Of a stretch of DNA of 64,000 nucleotides, positions 1-10,383 are shown in pieces. The DNA lies in NCBI RefSeq assembly GCF_000743355.1, contig NZ_JQEI01000018.1, forward strand, positions 29,786 through 93,785, in the 5' to 3' direction. The position numbers and the translations under genes are program-made. Origin of the DNA: Serratia sp. Ag1. GTDB lineage: Bacteria; Pseudomonadota; Gammaproteobacteria; Enterobacterales; Enterobacteriaceae. The notes under the pieces are model-generated. The model saw only the letters and a program-made list of their open reading frames with translations. It searched no databases and was not told the DNA's origin. Position 1 is the stretch's first letter; each line of letters opens with the position of its first letter.

Positions 1-1171
1 TGCGAGCTATTTCACGTGCCTGACGATCAATGTCTAAAACCTCCTCCACACAAGAAGGCTCCTGTAACGCCAGACGTTCTACCACTTTTTGATTCACCGT
101 AGCGATGTCGGTAAATCGAATTTCTTCCTGCAGGAATGCGGCCACGGCGACTTCGTTAGCCGCATTCAACGCCGTCGTTGCGGCCTGCCCGGCATCAAAA
201 GCGTCGATCGCCAGATACAGACACGGGTAACGCTCACGCTCCGGCTCAGAGAAGGTCAGCGCGCCTATACGGCAAAAATCAAGGGCTGCCACCCCGGAAT
301 GAATGCGTTGCGGATAAGCCATCGCATGAGCTATCGGGGTACGCATATCTGGCGTACCCAACTGCGCCAACACGCTACCATCAGCATAGCGCACCATCGA
401 GTGAATTACCGACTGCGGGTGCAGGATCACTTCCATCTCGGCGGCTGAGGCATTAAACAACCAGCGTGCTTCAATGTACTCCAAGCCTTTATTCATCATA
501 GTGGCAGAGTCCACCGAAATCTTGCGCCCCATCGACCAGTTAGGGTGCGCACAAGCCTGATCCGGCGTCATTGCCGCAAACTGATCCAATGGCGTCGTAC
601 GGAATGGCCCGCCGGAACCCGTCAGAATAATGCGCGAAACACCATGCTCCTGCAAAGAAGACTCACCCAACTGGCGCTGGATGCTTTCAGGCAAACTCTG
701 GAAAATAGCGTTGTGCTCGCTGTCCAACGGTAACAGTTGCGCCTGGCTCTTTTGTACCGCCTCCATAAACAGGCGGCCACAGGTCACTAGCGACTCTTTA
801 TTCGCCAACAGCACCTGTTTACCAGCACGAACGGCGGCCAAGGTAGGTAACAATCCTGCGGCCCCGACAATAGCCGCAGTCACCTGGTCAACGTCGCTCA
901 ATGCGGCCAACTCGCAAGCAGACTGAACCCCTGCCAACACCTCGGTTTTAACCGCATGTTCCGCCAGTATGCCCCTTAACTCACGTGCGGCGCTTTCATC
1001 AGCCATCGACGCATAAGCAGGGCGAAACTCCATGCATTGCTGCGCCATCACCGCCACGTTGCGGCCAGCAACAAGTGCCTTGATCGCGAAAAGGTCGGGA
1101 TTCTCCCTGACCACGGCCAGGGTGCTGGTGCCCACAGAGCCCGTGGAGCCCAAAATAGTCAGTTGCTTCAT
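1..1171 (-). CDS. dxr: 1-deoxy-D-xylulose 5-phosphate reductoisomerase, C-terminus cut by window edge
   Basis: Catalyses the NADPH-dependent rearrangement and reduction of DXP to 2-C-methyl-D-erythritol 4-phosphate, the second step of the MEP isoprenoid pathway, in the cytoplasm. Reverse translation from the ATG at 1171 begins [18 protein letters not shown], the NADPH-binding Rossmann motif. It continues through [26 protein letters not shown], the substrate segments LTGSGGPF and [20 protein letters not shown], and [16 protein letters not shown]. The frame stays open to base 1, so about 390 of the usual 398 residues are present and only the extreme C-terminus and stop are missing. It lies downstream of frr on the same strand, as in E. 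coli, with a terminator between them. Confidence 0.97.
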   Translation of the reverse strand, partial: MKQLTILGSTGSVGTSTLAVVRENPDLFAIKALVAGRNVAVMAQQCMEFRPAYASMADESAARELRGILAEHAVKTEVLAGVQSACELAALSDVDQVTAAIVGAAGLLPTLAAVRAGKQVLLANKESLVTCGRLFMEAVQKSQAQLLPLDSEHNAIFQSLPESIQRQLGESSLQEHGVSRIILTGSGGPFRTTPLDQFAAMTPDQACAHPNWSMGRKISVDSATMMNKGLEYIEARWLFNASAAEMEVILHPQSVIHSMVRYADGSVLAQLGTPDMRTPIAHAMAYPQRIHSGVAALDFCRIGALTFSEPERERYPCLYLAIDAFDAGQAATTALNAANEVAVAAFLQEEIRFTDIATVNQKVVERLALQEPSCVEEVLDIDRQAREIAR

Positions 1172-1282
1172 GAGTTTGCTCTGAATCACTGTCTGATGAG
1201 ATCGGAAGTATTCCAGTGTGTAACTTGAACCACCGCTTGTCCATGATCTTTCAGTACGAGAAAACGGGATCTACGCCACAAA

Positions 1283-1314
1283 AAATAAAGCGCCACCTAA
1301 GCGACGCTTTATTT
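1283..1314 (-). terminator. Intrinsic terminator downstream of frr
   Basis: A perfect 10-bp stem (AAATAAAGCG at 1283-1292 with CGCTTTATTT at 1305-1314) with a 12-nt loop. Read on the minus strand, the stem runs into a T-rich tract. It lies 15 bases past the frr stop, so it separates frr from dxr. Confidence 0.8.
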
Positions 1315-1328
1315 CTGCGCGATGCTGA

Positions 1329-1886
1329 TTAGAAATCCATCAGCTCTTTTTCTTTGTCTGCCAACGCCGCATCAAGCAACTTGATGTAGGCATCGGTCAT
1401 TTTTTGAATATCGTCCTGTGAACGACGTTCTTCGTCTTCGCTGATTTCTTTATCTTTCAGCAAGACTTTCACTTTATCGTTAGCATCACGGCGCACGTTA
1501 CGCACGGCAACACGCCCCTGCTCAGCTTCACCACGCACCACCTTGATCAGATCTTTACGGCGTTCTTCAGTCAACGGTGGCAGCGGAACACGGATCACGC
1601 TACCGGCTGAGCTTGGATTCAGGCCAAGATCGGATGACATAATGGCTTTTTCTACTGCCGAACCCAAAGAACGATCGAACAAGTTGATGGCCAAAGTGCG
1701 GGAATCTTCTACCGTCACGTTAGCCAACTGACGTAGTGGCGTGGCAGAACCATAATACTCCACCATGATGCCATCCAGAATGCTTGGAGAAGCACGGCCA
1801 GTACGGATCTTGCTGATTTGGTTTTTGAATGCTTCGACGCTTTTTTCCATGCGTGAATCAGCATCTTTTCTGATTTCGTTAATCAC
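1329..1886 (-). CDS. frr: Ribosome recycling factor
   Basis: RRF splits post-termination ribosomes together with EF-G so subunits can be reused; it acts in the cytoplasm. The 185-residue product has the family length. It contains the three-helix-bundle signatures [12 protein letters not shown] near residue 31 and [20 protein letters not shown] near residue 107, and ends in the acidic helix region [14 protein letters not shown]. The start codon is GTG at 1886 (GTG ATT AAC GAA), as in E. coli frr. It is the last gene of the rpsB-tsf-pyrH-frr cluster and is followed by a strong intrinsic terminator. A 182-base gap to pyrH leaves room for its own promoter. Confidence 0.98.
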   Translation of the reverse strand: MINEIRKDADSRMEKSVEAFKNQISKIRTGRASPSILDGIMVEYYGSATPLRQLANVTVEDSRTLAINLFDRSLGSAVEKAIMSSDLGLNPSSAGSVIRVPLPPLTEERRKDLIKVVRGEAEQGRVAVRNVRRDANDKVKVLLKDKEISEDEERRSQDDIQKMTDAYIKLLDAALADKEKELMDF

Positions 1887-1930
1887 GTTGCGAACCCTTG
1901 GAAGCTGGTTACTTGGCAGGCATACAACAA

Positions 1931-2052
1931 GTATAGCCCGTGAATGTTACTCAAGGAGGAGCACCCAACGCCTGGCGTCAACCGCTCCCGCTCATCCCTT
2001 TTGTTTGCAGCCGCAGCGTTGCTGACAACAACTCCAAACTCTCGGGTATAAA
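1931..2052. repeat. Possible degenerate copy of the TATACCC/GGGTATA repeat
   Basis: The frr-pyrH gap is bounded by TATAGCCCGTGAA near 1931 and CTCGGGTATA ending near 2051, in inverted orientation and about 120 bp apart. That is close to the 127-bp length of the well-preserved copy at 15484. The interior is only weakly similar to the family, so membership is uncertain. Confidence 0.3.
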
Positions 2053-2068
2053 TTTGGTTGAGCACCCT

Positions 2069-2794
2069 TTATTTGGTGATCAGCGTGCCTTCGCTCTCAC
2101 CCATCACCACACGGCGCAGTGCGCCCGGTTTATTCATGTTGAACACGCGGATAGGTAAGCCATGATCGCGCGCCAGCGTAAACGCGGCCAGATCCATCAC
2201 TTTTAACTCGCGTTCCAACACATCCTGATAGGTTAACTGTTCGTACAGTGTCGCGTCCGGGTTTTTCACCGGATCAGCCGAGTATACACCATCCACTTTA
2301 GTCGCTTTCAACACCACGTCGGCTTCAATTTCGATCCCACGCAGGCAGGCAGCAGAATCGGTGGTGAAAAACGGGTTACCGGTACCGGCAGAGAAAATCA
2401 CTACGCGGTTATTGCGCAGCAGGCTGATCGCCTCTGCCCAACTGTAATTATCACACACGCCGTTCAGTGGAATGGCTGACATCAGGCGGGCGTTCACATA
2501 GGCGCGGTGCAACGCATCACGCATAGCCAGACCGTTCATGACGGTAGCCAGCATCCCCATGTGGTCGCCCACAACGCGGTTCATACCGGCTTGCGCCAGG
2601 CCCGCACCGCGGAAAAGGTTACCACCGCCAATAACTACACCGACCTGAATTCCCAGCTCGACCAGCTCTTTGACTTCCTGAGCCATACGATCCAAAACGC
2701 TCGCGTCGATACCAAAGCCTTCTGCACCTTGCAAGGCTTCACCGCTCAATTTGAGCAGGATACGCTGATAAACGGGTTTTGCATTGGTTGCCAT
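2069..2794 (-). CDS. pyrH: UMP kinase
   Basis: Phosphorylates UMP to UDP in pyrimidine nucleotide synthesis; the bacterial enzyme is a hexamer of the amino-acid kinase fold, allosterically activated by GTP and inhibited by UTP. The 241-residue product matches the E. coli length. It begins with [14 protein letters not shown], carries [19 protein letters not shown] near residue 53, the substrate loop [15 protein letters not shown], and the nucleotide segment [17 protein letters not shown] near 137. It sits between tsf and frr on the same strand, the standard enterobacterial arrangement. The 148-base gap to tsf contains a terminator-like hairpin, so pyrH probably also has its own promoter. Confidence 0.98.
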   Translation of the reverse strand: MATNAKPVYQRILLKLSGEALQGAEGFGIDASVLDRMAQEVKELVELGIQVGVVIGGGNLFRGAGLAQAGMNRVVGDHMGMLATVMNGLAMRDALHRAYVNARLMSAIPLNGVCDNYSWAEAISLLRNNRVVIFSAGTGNPFFTTDSAACLRGIEIEADVVLKATKVDGVYSADPVKNPDATLYEQLTYQDVLERELKVMDLAAFTLARDHGLPIRVFNMNKPGALRRVVMGESEGTLITK

Positions 2795-2908
2795 GGTGTT
2801 CTGTCCTAAGAAGCAGTAATAGTATTGGGGGTTTCAACCGACACGTTGCGCCTGTGCTGAGTATAACTGCACAACGCCCGCCATCGGATTATCTCTGGCT
2901 GGATAAAA

Positions 2909-2932
2909 TGGAACCGCCTGACGGCGGCTCCA
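2909..2932 (-). terminator. Terminator-like hairpin after tsf
   Basis: TGGAACCGCC-TGA-CGGCGGCTCCA forms a GC-rich hairpin 11 bases beyond the tsf stop. On the minus strand it is followed by TTTTATCC. It probably ends most rpsB-tsf transcription before pyrH. Confidence 0.7.
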
Positions 2933-2942
2933 TTAACAGGCA

Positions 2943-3794
2943 TTAAGACTGTTTGCTCATTGCAGCAACTTCAGCAGCAAAGTCAGTTTCAACTTTCTCG
3001 ATGCCTTCACCCACTTCGAAGCGGATGAAATTGATGACGTCAGCGTTGTGCTCTTTCAGCAGTTGACCAACGGTTTTAGCAGGATCCATCACGAAAGGCT
3101 GACCGGTCAGAGAAACTTCGCCGGTGAATTTCTTCATGCGGCCTTCAACCATTTTCTCTGCGATTTCTTTCGGCTTGCCAGACTGCATGGCGATGTCCAA
3201 CTGAACCTGGTACTCTTTTTCTACCACTTCAGCAGAGACATCTTCAGGCTTCACGAACTCAGGCTTGCTTGCTGCAACGTGCATCGCCAGCTGTTTAACC
3301 AGCTCTTCGTCAGCACCTTTAGCCGCCACCAATACACCGATACGTGCGCCGTGCAGGTAGCTCCCCAGCACTTCGCCTTCCAGAGCAGCCACGCGGCGGA
3401 TATTGATGTTCTCACCAATTTTTGCCACCAGCTCTACGCGCTCGTCTTCAAACTGTGCTTTCAGCACTTCAACATCGGTGATTTTGCCTGCAACAGCCGC
3501 ATCCAGCACTTTGTTAGCGAAAGCCTGGAAGCCACCGTCTTTAGCTACGAAGTCAGTCTGGCAGTTAACTTCCAGAATCATGCCGTAGTTGCCTTCAATC
3601 TTGGTTTTGATCACGCCGTCAGCAGCCACGTTGCCTGCTTTTTTCGCCGCTTTGATCGCACCAGACTTACGCATATTTTCGATAGCCAGCTCGATGTCGC
3701 CGTTAGATTCAACCAGCGCCTTCTTGCATTCCATCATACCTGCGGCAGTACGCTCACGCAGTTCTTTTACCAGGGCAGCGGTAATATCAGCCAT
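2943..3794 (-). CDS. tsf: Elongation factor Ts
   Basis: Guanine nucleotide exchange factor that releases GDP from EF-Tu during elongation. The 283-residue product has the family length. Its N-terminal UBA-like domain ([19 protein letters not shown], residues about 9-27) is followed by the core residues [18 protein letters not shown] near 72, which contain the conserved TDFV loop that inserts into EF-Tu. The C-terminal module includes [15 protein letters not shown]. The ATG at 3794 is preceded by a good GAGGAAA Shine-Dalgarno. It is co-transcribed with rpsB across a short gap that carries an attenuator-like hairpin. Confidence 0.98.
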   Translation of the reverse strand: MADITAALVKELRERTAAGMMECKKALVESNGDIELAIENMRKSGAIKAAKKAGNVAADGVIKTKIEGNYGMILEVNCQTDFVAKDGGFQAFANKVLDAAVAGKITDVEVLKAQFEDERVELVAKIGENINIRRVAALEGEVLGSYLHGARIGVLVAAKGADEELVKQLAMHVAASKPEFVKPEDVSAEVVEKEYQVQLDIAMQSGKPKEIAEKMVEGRMKKFTGEVSLTGQPFVMDPAKTVGQLLKEHNADVINFIRFEVGEGIEKVETDFAAEVAAMSKQS

Positions 3795-3847
3795 TTCTTT
3801 TTCCTCGGTTATCTCACGTGGAGACAGTTCTCATTCAGATAAGCAAA

Positions 3848-3867
3848 GGGGGCCTTTAAAGGCCCCC
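3848..3867 (-). terminator. Attenuator hairpin between rpsB and tsf
   Basis: A perfect 20-base palindrome (GGGGGCCTTTAAAGGCCCCC), followed on the minus strand by TTTGCTT. A hairpin at this place is typical of enterobacterial rpsB-tsf operons. It would let part of the transcription read into tsf while lowering the tsf-to-rpsB ratio. The function is inferred. Confidence 0.75.
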
Positions 3868-3912
3868 CTAACCAACATATGTCAATACCTGGTTAATAAG
3901 GGCTAGACCTTA

Positions 3913-4829
<917 letters not shown>

Positions 4830-4835
4830 GCGCGC

Positions 4836-4865
4836 TTTATACCATAAACACGCCTCTGACACCAA
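4836..4865 (-). promoter_or_regulatory. rpsB promoter
   Basis: On the minus strand: -35 TTGGTG (4860-4865), 18-base spacer, extended -10 TGGTATAAA (hexamer 4836-4841), then a GC-rich discriminator GCGCGCC. The discriminator is the type seen at stringently controlled ribosomal promoters. Confidence 0.7.
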
Positions 4866-4902
4866 CATTTGTTGCGTTCACACCGCCGTTTCGAAATCAA
4901 AT

Positions 4903-4931
4903 TTGGCAGCCTCTGGCCGGGCTGATACCAT
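4903..4931 (+). promoter_or_regulatory. Candidate map promoter
   Basis: TTGGCA (4903-4908), 17-base spacer, TACCAT (4926-4931), about 50 bases before the map start. It is divergent from the rpsB promoter within the same 350-base gap. Inferred from hexamer match and spacing only. Confidence 0.5.
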
Positions 4932-4986
4932 AAGTCCAAGCCTTTCCTTAATACTGTCGACGATAAGACACCTGCGGACTAATTTC

Positions 4987-5784
4987 ATGGCAATCTCAAT
5001 TAAAACACCTGATGACATCCAAAAAATGCGCGTAGCAGGCCGTCTGGCTGCTGAAGTGCTGGAAATCATCGAACCACACGTCAAACCTGGTGTGACTACC
5101 GGCGAACTGGATCGAATCTGTCACGATTACATCACTAACGAACAGCAGGCTATCTCTGCCTGCCTCGGCTATCACGGCTTCCCGAAATCCGTCTGTATCT
5201 CGGTGAATGAAGTGGTCTGCCACGGCATCCCGAGTGACGAAAAAGTGCTGAAAGACGGTGATATCGTCAACATCGATGTTACCGTGATCAAAGATGGTTT
5301 CCACGGTGATACCTCCAAGATGTTTATCGTTGGCACTCCCACCATTCTGGGTGAGCGTCTTTGCCGTATCACACAGGAAAGCCTGTATCTGGCGTTGAAA
5401 ATGGTTAAACCCGGTATCCGCTTGCGTACTCTGGGTAAAGCCATCCAACAGTATGTCGAAGCCGAGAAATTCTCGGTCGTGCGCGAATATTGCGGCCATG
5501 GCATTGGTGAGGTGTTCCACGAAGAACCTCAGGTGTTGCACTACGATGCGGATGATGGCGGCGTTGTGCTGCAGGCCGGTATGGCTTTCACCATCGAACC
5601 GATGGTCAATGCCGGGGATTACCGCATCCGCACCATGAAAGACGGTTGGACGGTAAAAACTAAGGATCGCAGCTTGTCGGCACAGTATGAGCATACTATT
5701 GTGGTCACAGATAACGGCTGCGAAATAATGACGTTGCGCAAGGATGACACCATCCCCAACATCATTACGCACGAACAACAGTAA
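4987..5784 (+). CDS. map: Methionine aminopeptidase type I
   Basis: Removes the initiator methionine from nascent proteins whose second residue is small. The 265-residue product starts MAISIKTPDDIQKMRVAGRL, matching E. coli Map (264 residues). An in-frame extension back to 4768 runs through the promoter region and is not coding. Metal ligands are visible: Asp in NIDVTV, Asp in HGDTSKMF, His in YCGHGIGEVFHE, Glu in FTIEPMVN and Glu in YEHTIVV. It diverges from rpsB as in E. coli and is followed by a strong terminator before glnD. Confidence 0.98.
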   Translation: MAISIKTPDDIQKMRVAGRLAAEVLEIIEPHVKPGVTTGELDRICHDYITNEQQAISACLGYHGFPKSVCISVNEVVCHGIPSDEKVLKDGDIVNIDVTVIKDGFHGDTSKMFIVGTPTILGERLCRITQESLYLALKMVKPGIRLRTLGKAIQQYVEAEKFSVVREYCGHGIGEVFHEEPQVLHYDADDGGVVLQAGMAFTIEPMVNAGDYRIRTMKDGWTVKTKDRSLSAQYEHTIVVTDNGCEIMTLRKDDTIPNIITHEQQ

Positions 5785-5805
5785 GCACTGCTGTTTCTTG
5801 TCACA

Positions 5806-5828
5806 AGCCGGCTGATGCCGGCTTTTTT
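5806..5828 (+). terminator. Intrinsic terminator between map and glnD
   Basis: AGCCGGC-TGAT-GCCGGCT followed by six T residues, ending 14 bases before the glnD start. It is a canonical rho-independent terminator for map. Confidence 0.9.
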
Positions 5829-5842
5829 ATGGGCTGTGAATC

Positions 5843-8521
5843 ATGTCTGAAAACTATCGTGAGCAAGACACATCGGTCAATCTGCAGCAAACATTGCCAA
5901 AGCAGCCAGAATCCCCCAACACCTATGTTGATGCGGAACTCAATTGTGTCGCACTCAAACAGCATCTCGAACACTTTCAACAATGGTTAGCGGCGGCCTT
6001 TAATGCCGGTTCCGATGCTGAAAGCCTGGTGATTGCGCGCAGTGAATTCATTGACCGGCTACTGTGCCGCTTGTGGGTATTCTACGGTTTTGAAAATATC
6101 CCAGAAACAGCGCTGGTAGCCGTTGGCGGTTATGGCCGTGGCGAATTGCACCCGCTTTCCGACATTGATGTACTGGTGCTCAGTCAATCCCCCCTGAGTG
6201 ATGAACAGGCGGCCCGTATCGGTGAATTAATTACCTTACTATGGGATCTGAAGCTGGAAGTCGGCCACAGCGTGCGCACCTTAGAAGAGTGCCTGCTGGA
6301 AGGGCTGGCCGATTTAACGGTTGCCACCAACCTGATCGAATCACGCATGATCTGTGGCGACGTTGCGCTGTTCCTGCAAATGCAGAAACACATCTTCAGC
6401 GACGGTTTCTGGCTATCGCCGGACTTCTTCCACGCCAAAGTACTCGAGCAGCAGGAGCGCCATCAGCGTTATCACGGTACCAGCTATAACCTGGAGCCGG
6501 ATATCAAAAGCAGCCCCGGCGGCCTGCGCGATATCCACACCTTATTGTGGGTAGCACGCCGCCACTTTGGCGCGACCTCGCTGGACGAAATGGTCGGTTT
6601 TGGCTTTCTGACCCAGGCCGAACGCAACGAGTTGAAAGAGTGTCAGAGCTTTCTGTGGCGCATCCGTTTTGCACTGCATCTGGTGCTATCACGCTACGAC
6701 AACCGTCTGCTGTTCGATCGCCAGCTCAACGTGGCCCAGTTGTTGCGTTATGAAGGTGAAGGCAATGAACCCATAGAGCGTATGATGAAGGATTTCTACC
6801 GCGTGACGCGCCGCGTCAGCGAGTTGAATCACATGCTGTTGCAGTTGTTTGACGAAGCCATTCTGGCGCTGGATGCCACAGAAAAACCACGCCCGCTTAA
6901 CGACGATTTCCAACTGCGTGGTGACTTGATCGATCTGCGCGACGAAACGCTGTTTATCCGCCAGCCAGAAGCTATTATGCGCATGTTTTACCTGATGGCG
7001 CGTAACCGCGAAATCAAGGGCATATACTCCACCACCGTGCGTCAGTTACGCCACGCACGCCGCCATCTGCAGCAGCCGCTGTGTAATATTCCCGAAGCCC
7101 GCGAGCTGTTTATGGCCATTCTGCGCCACCCCGGTGCAGTTTCGCGTGCACTGGTGCCAATGCATCGTCACAGCGTGCTTTGGGCTTATATGCCACTGTG
7201 GGGCAACATCGTCGGCCAGATGCAATTTGACCTGTTCCACGCTTACACCGTTGACGAACACACCATCCGCGTCCTGCAAAAATTGGAAAGCTTCGCCGAC
7301 GAAGAGACACGCCCGCGCCATCCGTTGTGCGTCGAACTCTATCCCCGCCTGCCTCACCCCGAATTGTTACTGTTGGCAGCGCTATTCCACGATATTGCCA
7401 AAGGACGCGGCGGCGATCACTCCATTCTTGGTGCACAGGATGTGCTGGAATTCGCTGAGTTGCACGGCCTGAACTCCCGTGAAGCCCAGTTGGTTGCCTG
7501 GCTGGTGCGCTGCCACCTACTGATGTCGGTCACCGCTCAGCGGCGCGATATTCAGGATCCTAACGTGATCCAGCAATTCAGCAGCGAAGTGCAGAGTGAA
7601 ACCCGACTGCGCTACCTGGTGTGCCTGACGGTCGCAGATATCTGCGCCACTAACGAAACCCTGTGGAACAGTTGGAAGCAAAGTCTGCTGCGCGAACTGT
7701 ATTTCGCCACAGAGAAACAGCTGCGCCGTGGCATGCAAAACAGCCCGGACCTGCGTGAACGTGTGCGCCATCACCGCCTGCAAGCGCTGGCGTTGCTGCG
7801 CATGGATAACATCAATGAAGAAGCTCTGCACCGTATCTGGAGCCGTTGCCGCGCCGATTACTTTCTGCGCCATTCGCCAAATCAGCTAGCCTGGCATGCC
7901 CGCCATCTGTTAACGCACGACTCCACCAAACCCTTGGTATTGGTCAGCAAACAGGCGACACGAGGTGGGACCGAGATCTTTATCTGGAGCCCAGATCGCC
8001 CTTACCTGTTTGCTGCCGTCGTGGGTGAACTGGATCGGCGCAACCTCAGCGTGCACGACGCCCAGATCTTCACTAATCGTGACGGCATTGCCATGGACAC
8101 CTTTATCGTGCTGGAACCCGACGGCAGCCCGCTGGCACAAGATCGTCACGCGGCGATCCGCCATGCGCTGGAACAGGCAATCACGCAGAGGGAATATCAA
8201 CCACCGCGTGCACGCCGCCCTTCCTCTAAACTGCGCCATTTCAGCGTACCGACCGAGGTTAATTTCCTGCCGACCCATACCGATCGCCGCAGCTATCTGG
8301 AATTGATTGCGCTCGATCAACCTGGCCTGCTGGCGCGGGTCGGTGAAGTGTTTGCTTCATTGGGCCTGTCGCTGCACGGCGCACGCATCACCACTATTGG
8401 CGAGCGGGTTGAAGACTTATTTATTCTGGCCGACAGCGATCGGCGTGCTCTGAATCCAGAAACGCGCAGAAAGTTGGAACAACGGTTGACAGAGGCACTC
8501 AATCCAAACGATAAAATGTGA
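5843..8521 (+). CDS. glnD: Bifunctional PII uridylyltransferase/uridylyl-removing enzyme
   Basis: Senses glutamine and adds or removes UMP on PII proteins (GlnB, GlnK), controlling glutamine synthetase and NtrBC. The 892-residue product matches E. coli GlnD (890). The nucleotidyltransferase motif [19 protein letters not shown] is near residues 94-112. The GlnD linker and the HD hydrolase motif [12 protein letters not shown] (near 515) follow. Two C-terminal ACT glutamine-sensing domains lie around 711-760 ([20 protein letters not shown]) and 818-880 ([20 protein letters not shown]). The stop codon directly abuts a 200-bp repeat element. Together with map and dapD it keeps the E. coli order. 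Confidence 0.98.
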   Translation: MSENYREQDTSVNLQQTLPKQPESPNTYVDAELNCVALKQHLEHFQQWLAAAFNAGSDAESLVIARSEFIDRLLCRLWVFYGFENIPETALVAVGGYGRGELHPLSDIDVLVLSQSPLSDEQAARIGELITLLWDLKLEVGHSVRTLEECLLEGLADLTVATNLIESRMICGDVALFLQMQKHIFSDGFWLSPDFFHAKVLEQQERHQRYHGTSYNLEPDIKSSPGGLRDIHTLLWVARRHFGATSLDEMVGFGFLTQAERNELKECQSFLWRIRFALHLVLSRYDNRLLFDRQLNVAQLLRYEGEGNEPIERMMKDFYRVTRRVSELNHMLLQLFDEAILALDATEKPRPLNDDFQLRGDLIDLRDETLFIRQPEAIMRMFYLMARNREIKGIYSTTVRQLRHARRHLQQPLCNIPEARELFMAILRHPGAVSRALVPMHRHSVLWAYMPLWGNIVGQMQFDLFHAYTVDEHTIRVLQKLESFADEETRPRHPLCVELYPRLPHPELLLLAALFHDIAKGRGGDHSILGAQDVLEFAELHGLNSREAQLVAWLVRCHLLMSVTAQRRDIQDPNVIQQFSSEVQSETRLRYLVCLTVADICATNETLWNSWKQSLLRELYFATEKQLRRGMQNSPDLRERVRHHRLQALALLRMDNINEEALHRIWSRCRADYFLRHSPNQLAWHARHLLTHDSTKPLVLVSKQATRGGTEIFIWSPDRPYLFAAVVGELDRRNLSVHDAQIFTNRDGIAMDTFIVLEPDGSPLAQDRHAAIRHALEQAITQREYQPPRARRPSSKLRHFSVPTEVNFLPTHTDRRSYLELIALDQPGLLARVGEVFASLGLSLHGARITTIGERVEDLFILADSDRRALNPETRRKLEQRLTEALNPNDKM

Positions 8522-8721
8522 TATACCCGGCATACTTCAAGTTGCAGGTGTGTTGGCTACGCGCACTCACCCCAGTCACCTACCTAAGTAGGCTCCTGGG
8601 GATTCGTTTGCTTGCCGCGTGACTCGGCCCAAATCTGGGCCTCGCCCCTTCGGGGCCAGCACGAATGCTGTTCAAAAACGCATTGCGTTTTTGTCCTGCA
8701 ACTCGAATTATTTAGGGTATA
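8522..8721. repeat. TATACCC/GGGTATA repeat element, full copy with hairpin-rich insert
   Basis: A 200-bp element with imperfect 27-bp inverted ends: TATACCCGGCATACTTCAAG at the left, and a right end that on the opposite strand reads TATACCCTAAATAATTCGAG. Each is followed inward by TTGCAGG. Inside, at 8626-8692, are three tight hairpins: GGCCCA/TGGGCC (8626-8641), GCCCC/GGGGC (8644-856 region) and AAAAACGCA/TGCGTTTTT (8674-8692). The second copy at 15484 lacks this insert. The element begins at the base after the glnD stop and may act as its terminator. It has no coding capacity, as in a MITE. Confidence 0.8.
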
Positions 8722-8761
8722 CAAGTAACCTTTCGTAACTAAAACCAGGACAGAGAACAGA

Positions 8762-9586
8762 ATGCAGCAATTACAGAACGTTATTGAAAGCGCCTTCGAA
8801 CGCCGTGCAGATATCACCCCGGCCAACGTAGACACCGTAACGCGTGAAGCGGTAAACCAAGTGATCGCCTTACTGGACAGCGGCGCTCTGCGCGTTGCCG
8901 AGAAGATTGATGGTCAGTGGGTAACCCATCAGTGGCTGAAAAAAGCCGTGCTGCTTTCTTTCCGCATCAACGACAACCGAGTGATGGACGGCGCGGAAAC
9001 CCGTTATTACGACAAAGTACCGATGAAATTTGCCGATTACGACGAAGCACGTTTCCAGAAAGAAGGCTTCCGCGTGGTGCCACCGGCAACCGTCCGCCAA
9101 GGTGCTTTCATTGCCCGCAACACCGTGCTCATGCCGTCTTATGTCAACATTGGTGCTTACGTGGATGAAGGCACGATGGTTGATACCTGGGCCACCGTGG
9201 GTTCTTGCGCGCAGATCGGCAAAAACGTTCATCTGTCCGGCGGTGTCGGCATCGGTGGCGTGTTGGAGCCACTGCAGGCCAACCCAACCATTATCGAAGA
9301 CAACTGCTTCATCGGCGCACGCTCAGAAGTGGTTGAAGGAGTGATCGTGGAAGAGGGTTCGGTAATCTCCATGGGCGTTTACCTGGGCCAAAGCACCCGT
9401 ATTTATGACCGTGAAACTGGCGAAGTGCATTATGGCCGCGTGCCAGCAGGCTCAGTGGTCGTTTCCGGCAACCTGCCTTCCAAAGACGGTTCATACAGCC
9501 TGTACTGCGCAGTGATCGTGAAAAAAGTCGATGCCAAAACGCGCGCTAAAGTCGGGATTAATGAGTTGTTACGCACCATCGACTAA
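8762..9586 (+). CDS. dapD: 2,3,4,5-tetrahydropyridine-2,6-dicarboxylate N-succinyltransferase
   Basis: Transfers succinyl from succinyl-CoA to tetrahydrodipicolinate in the succinylase branch of lysine and diaminopimelate synthesis. The 274-residue product equals the E. coli length. An N-terminal helical domain is followed by a left-handed beta helix built from hexapeptide repeats (about residues 105-220, including [20 protein letters not shown] and [20 protein letters not shown]). A C-terminal segment [20 protein letters not shown] follows. It is flanked upstream by the repeat element and downstream by an intrinsic terminator, so it is probably monocistronic. Confidence 0.98.
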   Translation: MQQLQNVIESAFERRADITPANVDTVTREAVNQVIALLDSGALRVAEKIDGQWVTHQWLKKAVLLSFRINDNRVMDGAETRYYDKVPMKFADYDEARFQKEGFRVVPPATVRQGAFIARNTVLMPSYVNIGAYVDEGTMVDTWATVGSCAQIGKNVHLSGGVGIGGVLEPLQANPTIIEDNCFIGARSEVVEGVIVEEGSVISMGVYLGQSTRIYDRETGEVHYGRVPAGSVVVSGNLPSKDGSYSLYCAVIVKKVDAKTRAKVGINELLRTID

Positions 9587-9594
9587 TATTAAAC

Positions 9595-9624
9595 AGCGGG
9601 GGAGCCAATCACCCGCTATTTTTT
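9595..9624 (+). terminator. Intrinsic terminator of dapD
   Basis: AGCGGG (9595-9600) pairs with CCCGCT (9612-9617), followed by ATTTTTT. Confidence 0.85.
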
Positions 9625-9775
9625 GCCTTCAACACGCGAACCGTCACAGTCTCTGGCGACAGTTTTCACTATCATTACCACAGTGAAACATGCTTGGTGA
9701 ATCTCAATTCACAGTTAATATTACTGCCAATTGCAATAGCACCAGTATAAATTCCATTTAAAAGGTGACGCACCC

Positions 9776-10165
9776 ATGTATGACAACCTGAAAAGCTTAG
9801 GCATCAATCAACCGGAAGATGTTGATCGCTACAGCCTGCGTCAAGAGGCTAATAACGACATTCTCAAGATTTACTTCCGTAAGGACAAAGGCGAGTTCTT
9901 TGCCAAAAGCGTTAAGTTCAAATATCCGCGCCAGCGTAAAACCGTGGTGGCAGACAATGCAGGCCAGGGTTACAAAGAAATCCACGAAATTAACCCTAAT
10001 CTGCGCTACGTGATCGACGAGCTCGATCAACTCTGCCAACGCGATCAGATAGAAGTGGATCTGAAACGTAAAATTCTTGATGACCTACGCCATCTGGAGA
10101 ACGTAGTTTCCCACAAGATTGCCGAGATTGAATCCGATCTGGAGAAACTCACTCGCGGTAAATAA
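9776..10165 (+). CDS. yaeH: UPF0325 family protein YaeH
   Basis: Conserved enterobacterial protein of unknown function, 129 residues (E. coli YaeH is 128). The sequence begins [20 protein letters not shown] and ends in a charged helical region (residues about 80-129) likely to form a coiled coil. It has no signal peptide or membrane segment and is strongly charged, consistent with a small cytoplasmic protein. AAAAGGTGACG provides the ribosome-binding site for ATG 9776. It follows dapD as in E. coli and marks the end of the 4-minute synteny block in this window. Confidence 0.95.
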   Translation: MYDNLKSLGINQPEDVDRYSLRQEANNDILKIYFRKDKGEFFAKSVKFKYPRQRKTVVADNAGQGYKEIHEINPNLRYVIDELDQLCQRDQIEVDLKRKILDDLRHLENVVSHKIAEIESDLEKLTRGK

Positions 10166-10169
10166 ACCC

Positions 10170-10196
10170 GGGAGCAGGCATTAAACTTGCCTGCTA
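10170..10196 (+). terminator. Hairpin downstream of yaeH
   Basis: GAGCAGGC and GCCTGCTA flank a short loop just after the yaeH stop: a GCAGGC/GCCTGC stem without a clear T-run. Probably a weak terminator or an mRNA-stabilising hairpin. Confidence 0.45.
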
Positions 10197-10274
10197 CTGA
10201 GTTCACATTTTGACTGTTCCCGGTGTGATAGGGTTAATGTGTCATCACGATAGGGTTGTTACTGCTTAGCAGGC

Positions 10275-10341
10275 AAAACCTAACTCTTTAACGTTTCCCA
10301 GGCTTTGTCTTGGGGAGCTGTTAGGGGGTTAGGTTTTTTTT
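10275..10341 (+). terminator. Long two-stem terminator-like structure
   Basis: An outer stem AAAACCTAAC (10275-10284) pairs with GTTAGGTTTT (10328-10337). It encloses a second possible stem built on CCCA/TGGG, and is followed by a T-run to 10341. It lies 40 bases before the start of the YieK-like gene. It may terminate yaeH readthrough or be the 3' end of a small RNA. Confidence 0.6.
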
Positions 10342-10383
10342 GCTTTGCAGAACTCGCTAACTCGGGTCACACAAGGAAAACGC

